The notes below the pieces were generated by a model. That model worked only from the letters and a program-made list of their open reading frames with translations. It made no database searches and was not told the origin of the DNA. Below are positions 32,914 to 40,488 of a stretch of DNA of 64,000 nucleotides, piece after piece (the first letter of the stretch is position 1; every line of letters starts with the position of its first letter). Origin of the DNA: Pseudohalioglobus sediminis (GTDB lineage Bacteria; Pseudomonadota; Gammaproteobacteria; Pseudomonadales; Halieaceae); assembly GCF_008370495.1 (NCBI RefSeq), contig NZ_VTUX01000004.1, forward strand, positions 1 to 64,000, written 5' to 3'. Made by a program: the position numbers and the translations under genes.

Positions 32914-34656
32914 CTAGTTGGCCCACCACAGTACCAGTACGGCGATCAGCAGCGACAACCAGAAAAACGACAACGCCTTCCAGAAGAACACCGTATCGGC
33001 AGCGCCCTCGGGGGTTCGTCCCGCTTTGATGAATTCCGGGTTGGGATGCTGCAGGTCATAGATGAACGCGTCCAGGGTGTCGTAGCGCAAGTCGGGGTCG
33101 TTACAACAACCCTTCTGTAACGCCTGGTCGAACCAGACGGGGATGATATCGCGGTGTTCGAAGCTGGGCGTGTACTCCAGTTCATAAAATTCCTGCAGCG
33201 TCTTGCAGCGCTCCATTTTGTTGCCGTAGGGCAGCTGTCCCCCGGTAAACATCTCGTAGGCAATTACGGCCAGCGAGTAGATATCACCCTTGACATAGGT
33301 ATTGATGCCGAAGCGGTAGGAAGGGTCTGCATAGTCCAGCGTGCCCAGAGCAATTTCCCGCTCGAAGGGGTTGAAAATCTCCTGCAGGCCGGGGGCATAC
33401 ACAGCGCCAAAATCGACAATCTTGATTTTTCCATCCGGCAGGATCATGACGTTTCCGGGCTTCAGGTCCTGATGCACGATCTGTTGTTCGTGCATGGCCG
33501 AAAGTCCGGCGGCGATATCGAGAATAATTCTGGCAACAGCGCTGGGTCGCGGTTCAGGATTTTCAGCAATCCATTGTTGCAGAGTGATGCCCGGTACCTT
33601 TTCCATCAGGTAATAGAGAAAGGTTTTGCGCCCGTTGCGCGGCGTAATAATACGCACCACCCGCGGGTCGCTGATGCGGCTGCCTATCCACTCTTCGGCT
33701 ATAAACCGCTCGATGTAAGCGGGGTCGTCGACGTAGGAAGCAGAGGGCGTCTTCATCACCAGCTCTTTGCCGGTGGTTTCGTCACGGACGACGTACAACT
33801 GGGAGCGTTCGCTGGCCCACAGCTCTTCGAGTACCTCGTAGCCATCCAACTTGAGACCGGGATACAGCTCCGGAGGAAAAGGCAGCCTGGTAAGGCGTTC
33901 GCTGAAGTCAGCCTTTTCCTCAACGCCCAGATTGTCGACCCGCAACACGCAGGCACTGAGATTGTCGTCGCTGCCGGCTTCCAGTGCCTGTTCAATCAGC
34001 AGGCGACAGGCCTCATCCGGATTATCCCGGTGTTGGTCAACTATGGATTTGATTGTCTCGTCGTCGACAAAATCGTGTATACCGTCGGAGTCGATGTAGA
34101 AAATATCGCCCTGCTGCACCTCCACCGTACTGCAGTCGATGTTCAGTGTGGTGTCCATGCCCATGGCGCGGATCAGATACTGCTTTTCGTCGGAAATGCT
34201 GGCAACGTGGTCCCGCGTCAATTGCTCGAAACGGCCGTCCGCGGAGAGCCGATAGATACGACTGTCGCCAGCGTGAAACAGGTAGGCGAGGTGCGACTTG
34301 ATGACGACGAGGCTGAGGGTACAGATATAACCCCTGGATTCATCGGGCATGTGGCGCCCGAGGTCGTAAAGCTCACGATTGAGCGCGGCGAGGGTTTTCT
34401 GTACCGCGTGTTTGACACTCCAGAGCTCAGGCGTCTGGAAGTAATCCTTCAGTACGACTGCTACTGACCTTTGCGCCGCTTCACGGCCCGCCTCTGCGGA
34501 GCTGACGCCGTCGGCAACAACGGCAACCGCGCCTTTACTGGCGAGGAGCGCATCTTCGGGAATCAGAAAGCCCACTGCGTCTTCGTTGAGCTGTTTCTTG
34601 CTGCCCTTGTCCGTCCGGGCGGCGAAGCTTGCGCTGAACTTGTGAGCACTTTCCAA
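32914..34656 (-). CDS. Membrane-anchored PP2C phosphatase / Ser-Thr kinase fusion
   Basis: A 580-residue bifunctional protein starting at TTG 34656. A PP2C phosphatase (about 1-245) keeps its metal-binding motifs: LNEDAVG, VADGVSSAEAG, AGDSRIYRL, DSDGIHD and DDNLSACVL. A protein kinase (about 270-535) follows: invariant lysine in LVMKTPS, HQDLKPGN for the catalytic loop (Arg of HRD is Gln) and VDFGAVYAPG. The glycine-rich loop is degenerate (ELWASERSQL). A C-terminal transmembrane helix (FFWLSLLIAVLVLWW) anchors it. It follows the NarK/NasA-type gene after 54 bases on the same strand. Similar phosphatase-kinase proteins accompany nasA in pseudomonads. Confidence 0.92.
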   Translation of the reverse strand: MESAHKFSASFAARTDKGSKKQLNEDAVGFLIPEDALLASKGAVAVVADGVSSAEAGREAAQRSVAVVLKDYFQTPELWSVKHAVQKTLAALNRELYDLGRHMPDESRGYICTLSLVVIKSHLAYLFHAGDSRIYRLSADGRFEQLTRDHVASISDEKQYLIRAMGMDTTLNIDCSTVEVQQGDIFYIDSDGIHDFVDDETIKSIVDQHRDNPDEACRLLIEQALEAGSDDNLSACVLRVDNLGVEEKADFSERLTRLPFPPELYPGLKLDGYEVLEELWASERSQLYVVRDETTGKELVMKTPSASYVDDPAYIERFIAEEWIGSRISDPRVVRIITPRNGRKTFLYYLMEKVPGITLQQWIAENPEPRPSAVARIILDIAAGLSAMHEQQIVHQDLKPGNVMILPDGKIKIVDFGAVYAPGLQEIFNPFEREIALGTLDYADPSYRFGINTYVKGDIYSLAVIAYEMFTGGQLPYGNKMERCKTLQEFYELEYTPSFEHRDIIPVWFDQALQKGCCNDPDLRYDTLDAFIYDLQHPNPEFIKAGRTPEGAADTVFFWKALSFFWLSLLIAVLVLWWAN

Positions 34657-34674
34657 GGCATCAGCCCCCGATCT

Positions 34675-34699
34675 GGCCGGCCCGCGCGAAGTGGGCCGG
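34675..34699 (-). other. Intercistronic hairpin between nitrate transporter and kinase/phosphatase genes
   Basis: CCGGCCC (34677-34683) pairs with GGGCCGG (34693-34699). Two further inner pairs, including a G-U wobble, extend the stem to nine bases with a five-base loop. It lies 11 bases past the transporter stop and 20 bases before the kinase start, with no T-run. It is more likely to adjust message stability or downstream expression than to terminate. Confidence 0.6.
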
Positions 34700-34710
34700 T
34701 ATGGGTCTAC

Positions 34711-36186
34711 TCAGGTCACATCAATCAGTTGCACGGTACCATCGGGCAGCACCTCGGTCATCTTGCCCCTGGGTTCGTCGAGGAACATCACCAGTGCGAA
34801 CACTACACCTGCGGAGGCGGCAATGACGAGGAAGAAGGTGCTGTAGTCCACGAAGGAAAGCACGGTGAGGTAAGTCACCGCACCGACGTTACCGTAAGCG
34901 CCCACCATGCCGGCGATCTGCCCGGTCATGCGCCTTTGCACCAGGGGCACCATGGCAAACACGGCACCCTCACCGGCCTGCACGAAGAACGAGCAGCTCA
35001 TCGTGGCCATCACCGCCAGTGGTATCCACCAGCCGCCATCTATCTGACTGAGCAGGAAGTAGCCCGCAGCCAGTCCGCAAATCAGCACGATCATGGTCTT
35101 GCGACGGCCGAAGTGGTCGCTCATCCAGCCGCCCGTAGGCCTGGCAACAAGGTTCATGAAGGCAAAGCCGGAAGCAAGCAGGCCGGCTTTTACCGGGTCA
35201 AGCCCCTCAAAGGTTTCGAGGAAGAACAGCGGCAGCATTGACACCACCGCCAGTTCAGAGCCGAAGGTCGCAAAGTAGGACCAGTCCAGGATCGCCACCT
35301 GCTTGAACTTGTAGCGCTGCATTTCCGGCACGCCTTCCTTCAGGTGTTCGTAGTTCACTTTCCATATCTGACTGGTCTGGAACAGGTAGAGCGCGAACAG
35401 GCCGGCGTAGATGCCATAGCAGGCATTGTCGGTCAGCAGCCCCAGGTTAGACGGCGAGAGTTTCCAGGTAAGCACGGCGAGGGCAACGTACATCGGGATA
35501 TTCATTGCCAGCAGGAACCAGAAATCACCCCAGTTGCTTACCTCGAGCCCACCAGATTTCTTTGGCTTGAAGTAGGTCGACCCCTTGGGAGTGTCACGTA
35601 CATTGATGTAATAGATCACGCCGTAGATGGCAGCGATGACGCCGGTGAGGCCAATGGCGTAGCGCCAGCCATCTTCCCCGCCGAACAAAAGCGCGATAGT
35701 CGGTAGGGTCATGGCGCCGGCGGCTGATCCGAAATTACCCCAGCCGCCATAAATGCCTTCGGCGAGGCCCACCTGTTTGGCGGGGAACCACTCGCCCACC
35801 ATGCGGATGCCAATCACGAAACCGGCACCGACAAAGCCCAGCAGGAAGCGGAATATCGCCAGCTGTTCGTAGCTGTTGGCGGTGGCAAACAGTACGCACA
35901 TAAACCCGGACAGTATCAGCAGTCCACTGTACACATGACGGGGCCCAAACTTGTCTACCAGTATGCCGATTACGATGCGTGCAGGAATGGTCATGGCGAC
36001 GTTGAGAATCATCAGGGCCTTGATCTGTTGCCCGCTGAGGTCGAACGCCTCTTTGATAAAGGCCAGCATCGGCGCGTGACTGAACCAGACCACGAAAGTG
36101 AGGAAAAATGCGAACCAGGTGAAGTGCAGCGTCCTGATACTCGGATTCTTCAGATCCGTTAGCGGTATACGATGCTCGGACATCAT
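34711..36186 (-). CDS. NarK/NasA family nitrate/nitrite MFS transporter
   Basis: A 491-residue protein with twelve hydrophobic segments. The nitrate-porter signatures are present in both halves: [13 protein letters not shown] and [15 protein letters not shown]. The TM1 region [19 protein letters not shown] and the VEWFP-like GEWFPAKQ are typical of NasA-type nitrate/nitrite importers. Its ATG is 24 bases after a predicted FNR-dependent start, and a NarL site lies further upstream. The kinase/phosphatase gene follows. Distinguishing assimilatory uptake from respiratory exchange is not possible from sequence; its FNR/NarL promoter suggests the respiratory use. Confidence 0.9.
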   Translation of the reverse strand: MMSEHRIPLTDLKNPSIRTLHFTWFAFFLTFVVWFSHAPMLAFIKEAFDLSGQQIKALMILNVAMTIPARIVIGILVDKFGPRHVYSGLLILSGFMCVLFATANSYEQLAIFRFLLGFVGAGFVIGIRMVGEWFPAKQVGLAEGIYGGWGNFGSAAGAMTLPTIALLFGGEDGWRYAIGLTGVIAAIYGVIYYINVRDTPKGSTYFKPKKSGGLEVSNWGDFWFLLAMNIPMYVALAVLTWKLSPSNLGLLTDNACYGIYAGLFALYLFQTSQIWKVNYEHLKEGVPEMQRYKFKQVAILDWSYFATFGSELAVVSMLPLFFLETFEGLDPVKAGLLASGFAFMNLVARPTGGWMSDHFGRRKTMIVLICGLAAGYFLLSQIDGGWWIPLAVMATMSCSFFVQAGEGAVFAMVPLVQRRMTGQIAGMVGAYGNVGAVTYLTVLSFVDYSTFFLVIAASAGVVFALVMFLDEPRGKMTEVLPDGTVQLIDVT

Positions 36187-36244
36187 TTATGCTCCCAATG
36201 GAAAAAATCTGGCTGCAATATATTTTTTCAGCGGGACAGGGATG

Positions 36245-36258
36245 TTGATGTAGATCAT
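36245..36258 (-). promoter_or_regulatory. FNR box of the NarK/NasA-type transporter gene
   Basis: On the minus strand this reads ATGATCTACATCAA, a near-perfect FNR box (TTGAT-N4-ATCAA with one mismatch). The matching -10 is TATATT (36222-36217), placing the start near 36210 and the box centre at -41.5. The leader to the ATG at 36186 is ~24 bases. Confidence 0.85.
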
Positions 36259-36295
36259 GTGGCGTTTGCAGCCGGCAATGCGAGCACCGCGCAGC

Positions 36296-36311
36296 TACCA
36301 CTAAAGGAGTA
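36296..36311. promoter_or_regulatory. NarL/NarP 7-2-7 binding site
   Basis: TACCACTAAAGGAGTA matches the NarL palindrome TACYYMT-N2-AKRRGTA at 13 of 14 defined positions (one pyrimidine position is A). It is centred 52 bases upstream of the FNR box, at about -93 relative to the predicted start, resembling FNR-NarL dual promoters of enterobacterial nitrate genes. Confidence 0.75.
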
Positions 36312-36370
36312 GTGTTGTACTTGCGGAAAAACGTATTGCTGACAGCGTGTTAGCGTTCGGATGCCAAAGA

Positions 36371-36402
36371 AAAAACAGCGATGAGCGCAGGCCGCTGTTT
36401 TT
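36371..36402. terminator. Rho-independent terminator downstream of narL
   Basis: A perfect 10-bp stem, AAAAACAGCG (36371-36380) with CGCTGTTTTT (36393-36402), and a 12-base loop. It lies 24 bases past the narL stop on the minus strand and ends in a run of T on that strand. It separates narXL from the transporter promoter. Confidence 0.85.
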
Positions 36403-36425
36403 GGTGGTAGTGGCCCGACGGCGGG

Positions 36426-37064
36426 CTATTTCTGTTGGTCGACCATCCACACCGCGGCTTCCACGCGAGAGCGGAAGCCGAGCTTCTTCAGCAGGTGCTT
36501 GACGTGTACCTTGACCGTGGATTCGGCGATGTCCAGGCGCCGGCCAATCAGTTTGTTGCTGAGCCCCTCGGCAATGTATTTGAGTATCTGCAGTTCGCGA
36601 CGGGTCAGTTGGTTGAGGTCCTGTTGTTGCTTGTCCTGGCGAAAGGAGGAGGCCAGAATCTCGGTCAGCTGTTCGCTCAACACCATCTTGCCGGAGCAGG
36701 CCTGGTGAATGCTGTCTACCAGCAGCTCGGGTTCAGAGTCCTTGAGCAGATAACCGTCGGCGCCGGACTTCAGTGCGGCTATGACGTCGGCGCGATCGTC
36801 GGACACCGTGAATACAACGATGTGCGCGGCGATGCCGGCGTCGCGCAGGGTGGAAAGGGTTTCGATACCGTCCATACCGCGCATGCTCAGATCCAGCAGT
36901 ATCAGGTCCGGGTCCAGTGCCTGGGCCATCTTCACCGCGTCGTTGCCATTAGCCGCCTCGCCGATCACTTCGAGTCCATCTTCCAGTTCCAGCAACTGGC
37001 TGACGCCCTTGCGCAGCAGAGGATGATCATCCACCAGGAGGATAGTGTTTACCGCTTCAACCAT
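36426..37064 (-). CDS. narL: Nitrate/nitrite response regulator NarL
   Basis: A 212-residue response regulator from ATG 37064. The receiver domain has the phosphoacceptor in LDPDLILLDLSMRGMDG, the acidic pair in LLVDDHPLLRKG, and KSGADGYLLKD near its end. The LuxR-type HTH (about 145-205) has LTRRELQILKYIAEGLSNKL and AESTVKVHVKHLLKKLGFRS. The start at 37154 seen in the longer frame would add an Arg-rich, non-coding-like stretch. It follows narX by about 29 bases in one operon. It should bind the TACYYMT-type site at 36296. Confidence 0.95.
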   Translation of the reverse strand: MVEAVNTILLVDDHPLLRKGVSQLLELEDGLEVIGEAANGNDAVKMAQALDPDLILLDLSMRGMDGIETLSTLRDAGIAAHIVVFTVSDDRADVIAALKSGADGYLLKDSEPELLVDSIHQACSGKMVLSEQLTEILASSFRQDKQQQDLNQLTRRELQILKYIAEGLSNKLIGRRLDIAESTVKVHVKHLLKKLGFRSRVEAAVWMVDQQK

Positions 37065-37093
37065 CGCTTTGTCTCTACCGGTCCTCGTTGTGC

Positions 37094-38950
37094 TCAGTGA
37101 TAGGCGACGCCCGTCGCCGCGGGCACACGCAATTGTACACGGGTGCCGCCGCAATCGCGCACGCTATATTCAAGACTGCCCTCCAGCCGTTGGGCGCGCT
37201 CACGCATCGTATATAGCCCGTAATGGTGCTCCTTCTCCGGCTGCTCGGGTATGCCCACACCGTTGTCATCAATAGTGAAAACAAGGTCACCAGTGCTACC
37301 TTGCTCACAGCGCAGGGCAATTGTGCTGGCGCCGGCGTGCTTCACCGCGTTGTTGAGAGCCTCCCGTACCATGTGCAGTACATGGATATCACCGTTGGGT
37401 CCCAGGCTGGCACTCTCGATGTTGTACTCCAGCGTTACCCGGGCGGGGCTCTGCTCGTCGAATTCCTGCACCGCGTGCTGTAGCGCCGTGCGCAGGTCTG
37501 GGGCGTCCAGCTTGACCCTGAAGGTGACGAGCAATTCCCGGAGATGCTTGTAGGCGGCGTTGATGCCCTCCTGCAGATCGGCGATGGCTTCGTCGACCCG
37601 CTCCTTCTGAAAGTCTCCATCGACGAGTTTTTTAAGGCGGGCGGTCTCCATCTTCATGTACGACAGTGACTGCGCCAGTGAGTCGTGCAATTCCCGCGCT
37701 ATGGTACTGCGCTCTTCCAGCAGCATAACCCGGTGTTCCTGTCCCAGGTTGCGATGGAAGGCAAAGGATGTTGACAGGGTTTCGGCGACCGTGTTGAGGA
37801 GCTGGTTCTGCCAGGGTAACAGTTTCTCGCCCTCGTGCGGCTTGATGTACAGGAATCCGTAGTTGTCATTACGACTGCCGATCGGCAGTGAGATACCCGG
37901 CGTGTGGGATTTTTCCAGATGCGCAGGGGATAGCGCACAGACGGCGCAGTCGCCGTTGCAGTGGTTCTCCTCCTCGGCACTGGTACCGAGGTGGTTGTAA
38001 TTGAGGTAGTTGGGCTCGGCATTCACGCAGAGGTTGATGGTTTCTACGTTGGCAACCTTCTGCAGTTCCGAGAGGAATACCCGCAGCAGTCTCTCATCAT
38101 AGGGGCTGGAGGAGATTTCCCGCGAAGTCTTGTAGAGAAAATACAGTGCCTGGTTGGAGCGATGCAATTCCCGGGTACGCTCCTCAACCTGAACTTCAAG
38201 GGTTCGATACTGCGCCTGCAAGCTGGCGGTCATGGTATTGAATGAGGCAGCGAGTACACCCAACTCGTTTTCCGGGTAGTGGCTTACGCGGTGACTGAGG
38301 TTACCGCGCTCCACGTCCTCGGCCGCTTTGACCAGCCTGCGCAATGGAATCACGAAATTGTTGTCTGCGCGCATGATCAGGTAAAGCACGATAAACACGA
38401 TAAGGAAAATACTAATCGCCTCGGTCATGCCCAGCAGTTCGATCTTGCCTTCGTTCTCGCGCTGCAGGTGGGTCACCATGGTGTCGATGTCCGCCACCCA
38501 GCGGTCCAGTTCACTGTTGTAGCGGGTGTAGCTGTCCTGCCAGGAAAGCCCGCCCTGCAGTGTCGCCTGTAGCAGGGGTGACATACTGAGTTGCCAGTTG
38601 TCGCGAACTTGTTGGTAGCTCTTGCTCAGTGGCACGTTGTTGGCGTCGTGGACGACCAGGGGAATGATTGACGTGCCGAGTTTTTGCGCAAATTCGTCCA
38701 TTTCCGCGGTGAGTTGCTGCAGTGTCTCTTTTTCGCGGCCCAGGGCGGCCAGCGCCAGATGATTGCTGATGCGATAGGACTGCATGCGCAATGAGCCGGC
38801 GAGGTTTATCGCCTCCGCATCGTTCTGGGTATTGACGGTCACGTAGACCGACAGGCTCATGCTGGCCAGGGCCATACCGGCGATCACCGCCATGGCCAGA
38901 AATACCTGAAAAATTACTGAGCGGTAGATCCGCTTCCCTGTAAGGGGCAT
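37094..38950 (-). CDS. narX: Nitrate/nitrite sensor histidine kinase NarX
   Basis: A 618-residue membrane sensor kinase. Two transmembrane helices (about 12-35 and 175-195) bracket a periplasmic domain with the P-box AEAINLAGSLRMQSYRI, the nitrate-binding element of NarX/NarQ. A HAMP region follows (VIPLRRLVKAAEDVERGNLS). A central cysteine cluster NHCNGDCAVCALSP is typical of NarX. The kinase core has TIARELHDSLAQSLSYMK with the phosphoacceptor histidine, an N-box VREALNNAVKHA and a G1/G2 region TIDDNGVGIPE. It is divergent from narK1 and forms an operon with narL. Confidence 0.95.
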   Translation of the reverse strand: MPLTGKRIYRSVIFQVFLAMAVIAGMALASMSLSVYVTVNTQNDAEAINLAGSLRMQSYRISNHLALAALGREKETLQQLTAEMDEFAQKLGTSIIPLVVHDANNVPLSKSYQQVRDNWQLSMSPLLQATLQGGLSWQDSYTRYNSELDRWVADIDTMVTHLQRENEGKIELLGMTEAISIFLIVFIVLYLIMRADNNFVIPLRRLVKAAEDVERGNLSHRVSHYPENELGVLAASFNTMTASLQAQYRTLEVQVEERTRELHRSNQALYFLYKTSREISSSPYDERLLRVFLSELQKVANVETINLCVNAEPNYLNYNHLGTSAEEENHCNGDCAVCALSPAHLEKSHTPGISLPIGSRNDNYGFLYIKPHEGEKLLPWQNQLLNTVAETLSTSFAFHRNLGQEHRVMLLEERSTIARELHDSLAQSLSYMKMETARLKKLVDGDFQKERVDEAIADLQEGINAAYKHLRELLVTFRVKLDAPDLRTALQHAVQEFDEQSPARVTLEYNIESASLGPNGDIHVLHMVREALNNAVKHAGASTIALRCEQGSTGDLVFTIDDNGVGIPEQPEKEHHYGLYTMRERAQRLEGSLEYSVRDCGGTRVQLRVPAATGVAYH

Positions 38951-39123
38951 TTATCCATCCTCGCTGGCCGTCTACCACCAATAACTCGAACTCCCCTCGG
39001 AGCTGGACAGGTATAGGGCTGGCAATCCGTATCTGACTGTTATTTAAGAATAAAAACAAAAACAGGCAACTACTACCTTGGGGGTAATTTGCGCCGTTGC
39101 CGTGTGTCACTGGCGTTGGGCGC

Positions 39124-39137
39124 TTGATCCAGATCAA
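39124..39137 (+). promoter_or_regulatory. FNR box of the narK1K2GHJI operon
   Basis: TTGATCCAGATCAA is a perfect FNR box. Its centre is at 39130.5; a class II start would fall near 39172, with the AT-rich TAGTTTAT (39159-39166) in the -10 region and an 18-base leader to the narK1 ATG. Upstream, ACAGGTA (39007-39013) and GGGGGTA (39080-39086) are weak NarL-like heptamers only. Confidence 0.85.
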
Positions 39138-39189
39138 CCCTCGGCATGGGGAAGATATTAGTTTATGCGTCGACAGATTGAAATTGACT

Positions 39190-40461
39190 ATGACGACCAG
39201 ACGCCAACAACAGCAAGTTTCCCTTACCGCCAGCACCGTGGCTTTTGCCGCGTCGTTTGCTGCATGGACCCTGTTTTCGATTCTCGGCCTGGAAATTCGC
39301 GAGCAGTTGCAGCTCAACTATACCCAGTTTGCGCTGTTGCTCGTGGCCCCGATCCTCAGTGGCGCGTTGGCGCGCCTGCCCTCCGGCATACTGGCGGACA
39401 TCTATGGCGGCCGCCGGGTGATGTTCCTGGAAATGGCCATCGTCGGCGTGGCGTTGCTGTTCTATCCGCTGGCTAGTGTTTACTGGCACTACCTGTTGTT
39501 CGGCGTGGTCATCGGCCTGGCTGGCGCGACATTTTCCGCCGGCATCGCATTTGTTTCGTCCTGGTATGACAAGCGGCGGCAGGGAACAGCGATGGGCATA
39601 TTTGGCGCCGGCGATGCAGGCGCCGCCATTACCAATCTGGTCGCGCCGCTGGCTGTTATCCAGTTTGGCAGTGACTACGTGCCGGTGGCATACGGCGCGG
39701 TACTGTTGTTCACTGCCGTGACGTTCCTGTTTCTCAGCAGCGAAGATCCGATTCACCAGGCGCAGGCCAAAGTGTCGCGCCCTCTCGCCGAGGAGTTGGC
39801 CCCGCTCGGCAAGCTGCGGGTCTGGCGTTTCGGCCTCTATTACTTTTTCGTTTTCGGGGCATTCCTTGCCCTCACCCTCTGGCTGCCGCAATTCTATGTG
39901 GAGCAGTATGGCCTGGACCTGAAAGCCGCATCCTTCGCCACCCTCCTGTTTACCGTGCCCGCGGCGTTGGTGCGCGCGCTGGGGGGTTGGTTCGCGGATT
40001 ATTTTGGTGCTCGCACTATCAACTGGATGGTGTTCTGGATCTGCCTGGTCTGCCTGTTCTTTCTGTCTTATCCGCCGACCACCATGACCATCCATGGTAT
40101 CGAAGGCGACCTGTCACTGAATATTGCAACGCCGATGTGGTTATTCACCGCGCTGGTGTTCGTGATGGGCGTGGCTATGGGCTTTGGCAAGGCCAGCATC
40201 TACAGAATCATTTACGACTACTTCCCGGGGCATATGGGTGCCGTGGGAGGGGCGGTAGGCATGATCGGCGCACTGGGCGGTTTCGCGCTGCTGCTCCTGT
40301 TTGGCGCGGCCAACGACATCACCGGTATTCGCACCTCATGCTTCATGCTGCTTTATGGCGGCCTGGCGGGCTGCATGATCCTGATGCATTTCGCCATTAA
40401 GCGCGACGAGTTTCGCCAGCGCTATGCGCAGGCCCAGGCCGACGAATTTTTATCCCTTTAG
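39190..40461 (+). CDS. narK1: NarK1-type nitrate/proton symporter
   Basis: A 423-residue MFS transporter with twelve hydrophobic helices from ATG 39190. N-terminal features are LFSILGLEIREQLQLNYTQF and LARLPSGILADIYGGRR, and the second-half signature is GAVGGAVGMIGALGGF. The first nitrate-signature loop reads GIFGAGDAGAAIT, with aspartate where asparagine is common. NarK1 proteins import nitrate with protons, so nitrate can start respiration before nitrite exchange. It is followed at 27 bases by narK2 and heads the nar operon. The open frame extends upstream to 39097, but across the FNR box. Confidence 0.9.
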   Translation: MTTRRQQQQVSLTASTVAFAASFAAWTLFSILGLEIREQLQLNYTQFALLLVAPILSGALARLPSGILADIYGGRRVMFLEMAIVGVALLFYPLASVYWHYLLFGVVIGLAGATFSAGIAFVSSWYDKRRQGTAMGIFGAGDAGAAITNLVAPLAVIQFGSDYVPVAYGAVLLFTAVTFLFLSSEDPIHQAQAKVSRPLAEELAPLGKLRVWRFGLYYFFVFGAFLALTLWLPQFYVEQYGLDLKAASFATLLFTVPAALVRALGGWFADYFGARTINWMVFWICLVCLFFLSYPPTTMTIHGIEGDLSLNIATPMWLFTALVFVMGVAMGFGKASIYRIIYDYFPGHMGAVGGAVGMIGALGGFALLLLFGAANDITGIRTSCFMLLYGGLAGCMILMHFAIKRDEFRQRYAQAQADEFLSL

Positions 40462-40488
40462 TGCATAAAGGAAAACAGAGGAAAGACT

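Noticed and set aside
33154-34467. 437-residue plus-strand open frame antisense to the kinase/phosphatase gene
   Set aside because: The minus-strand gene has intact PP2C and kinase motifs; the antisense frame has no recognisable domain.
39070-39086. TACCTTGGGGGTA as a possible NarL site before narK1
   Set aside because: The spacing between half-sites is too short for a 7-2-7 arrangement and each heptamer is imperfect. It is noted only as a weak candidate.
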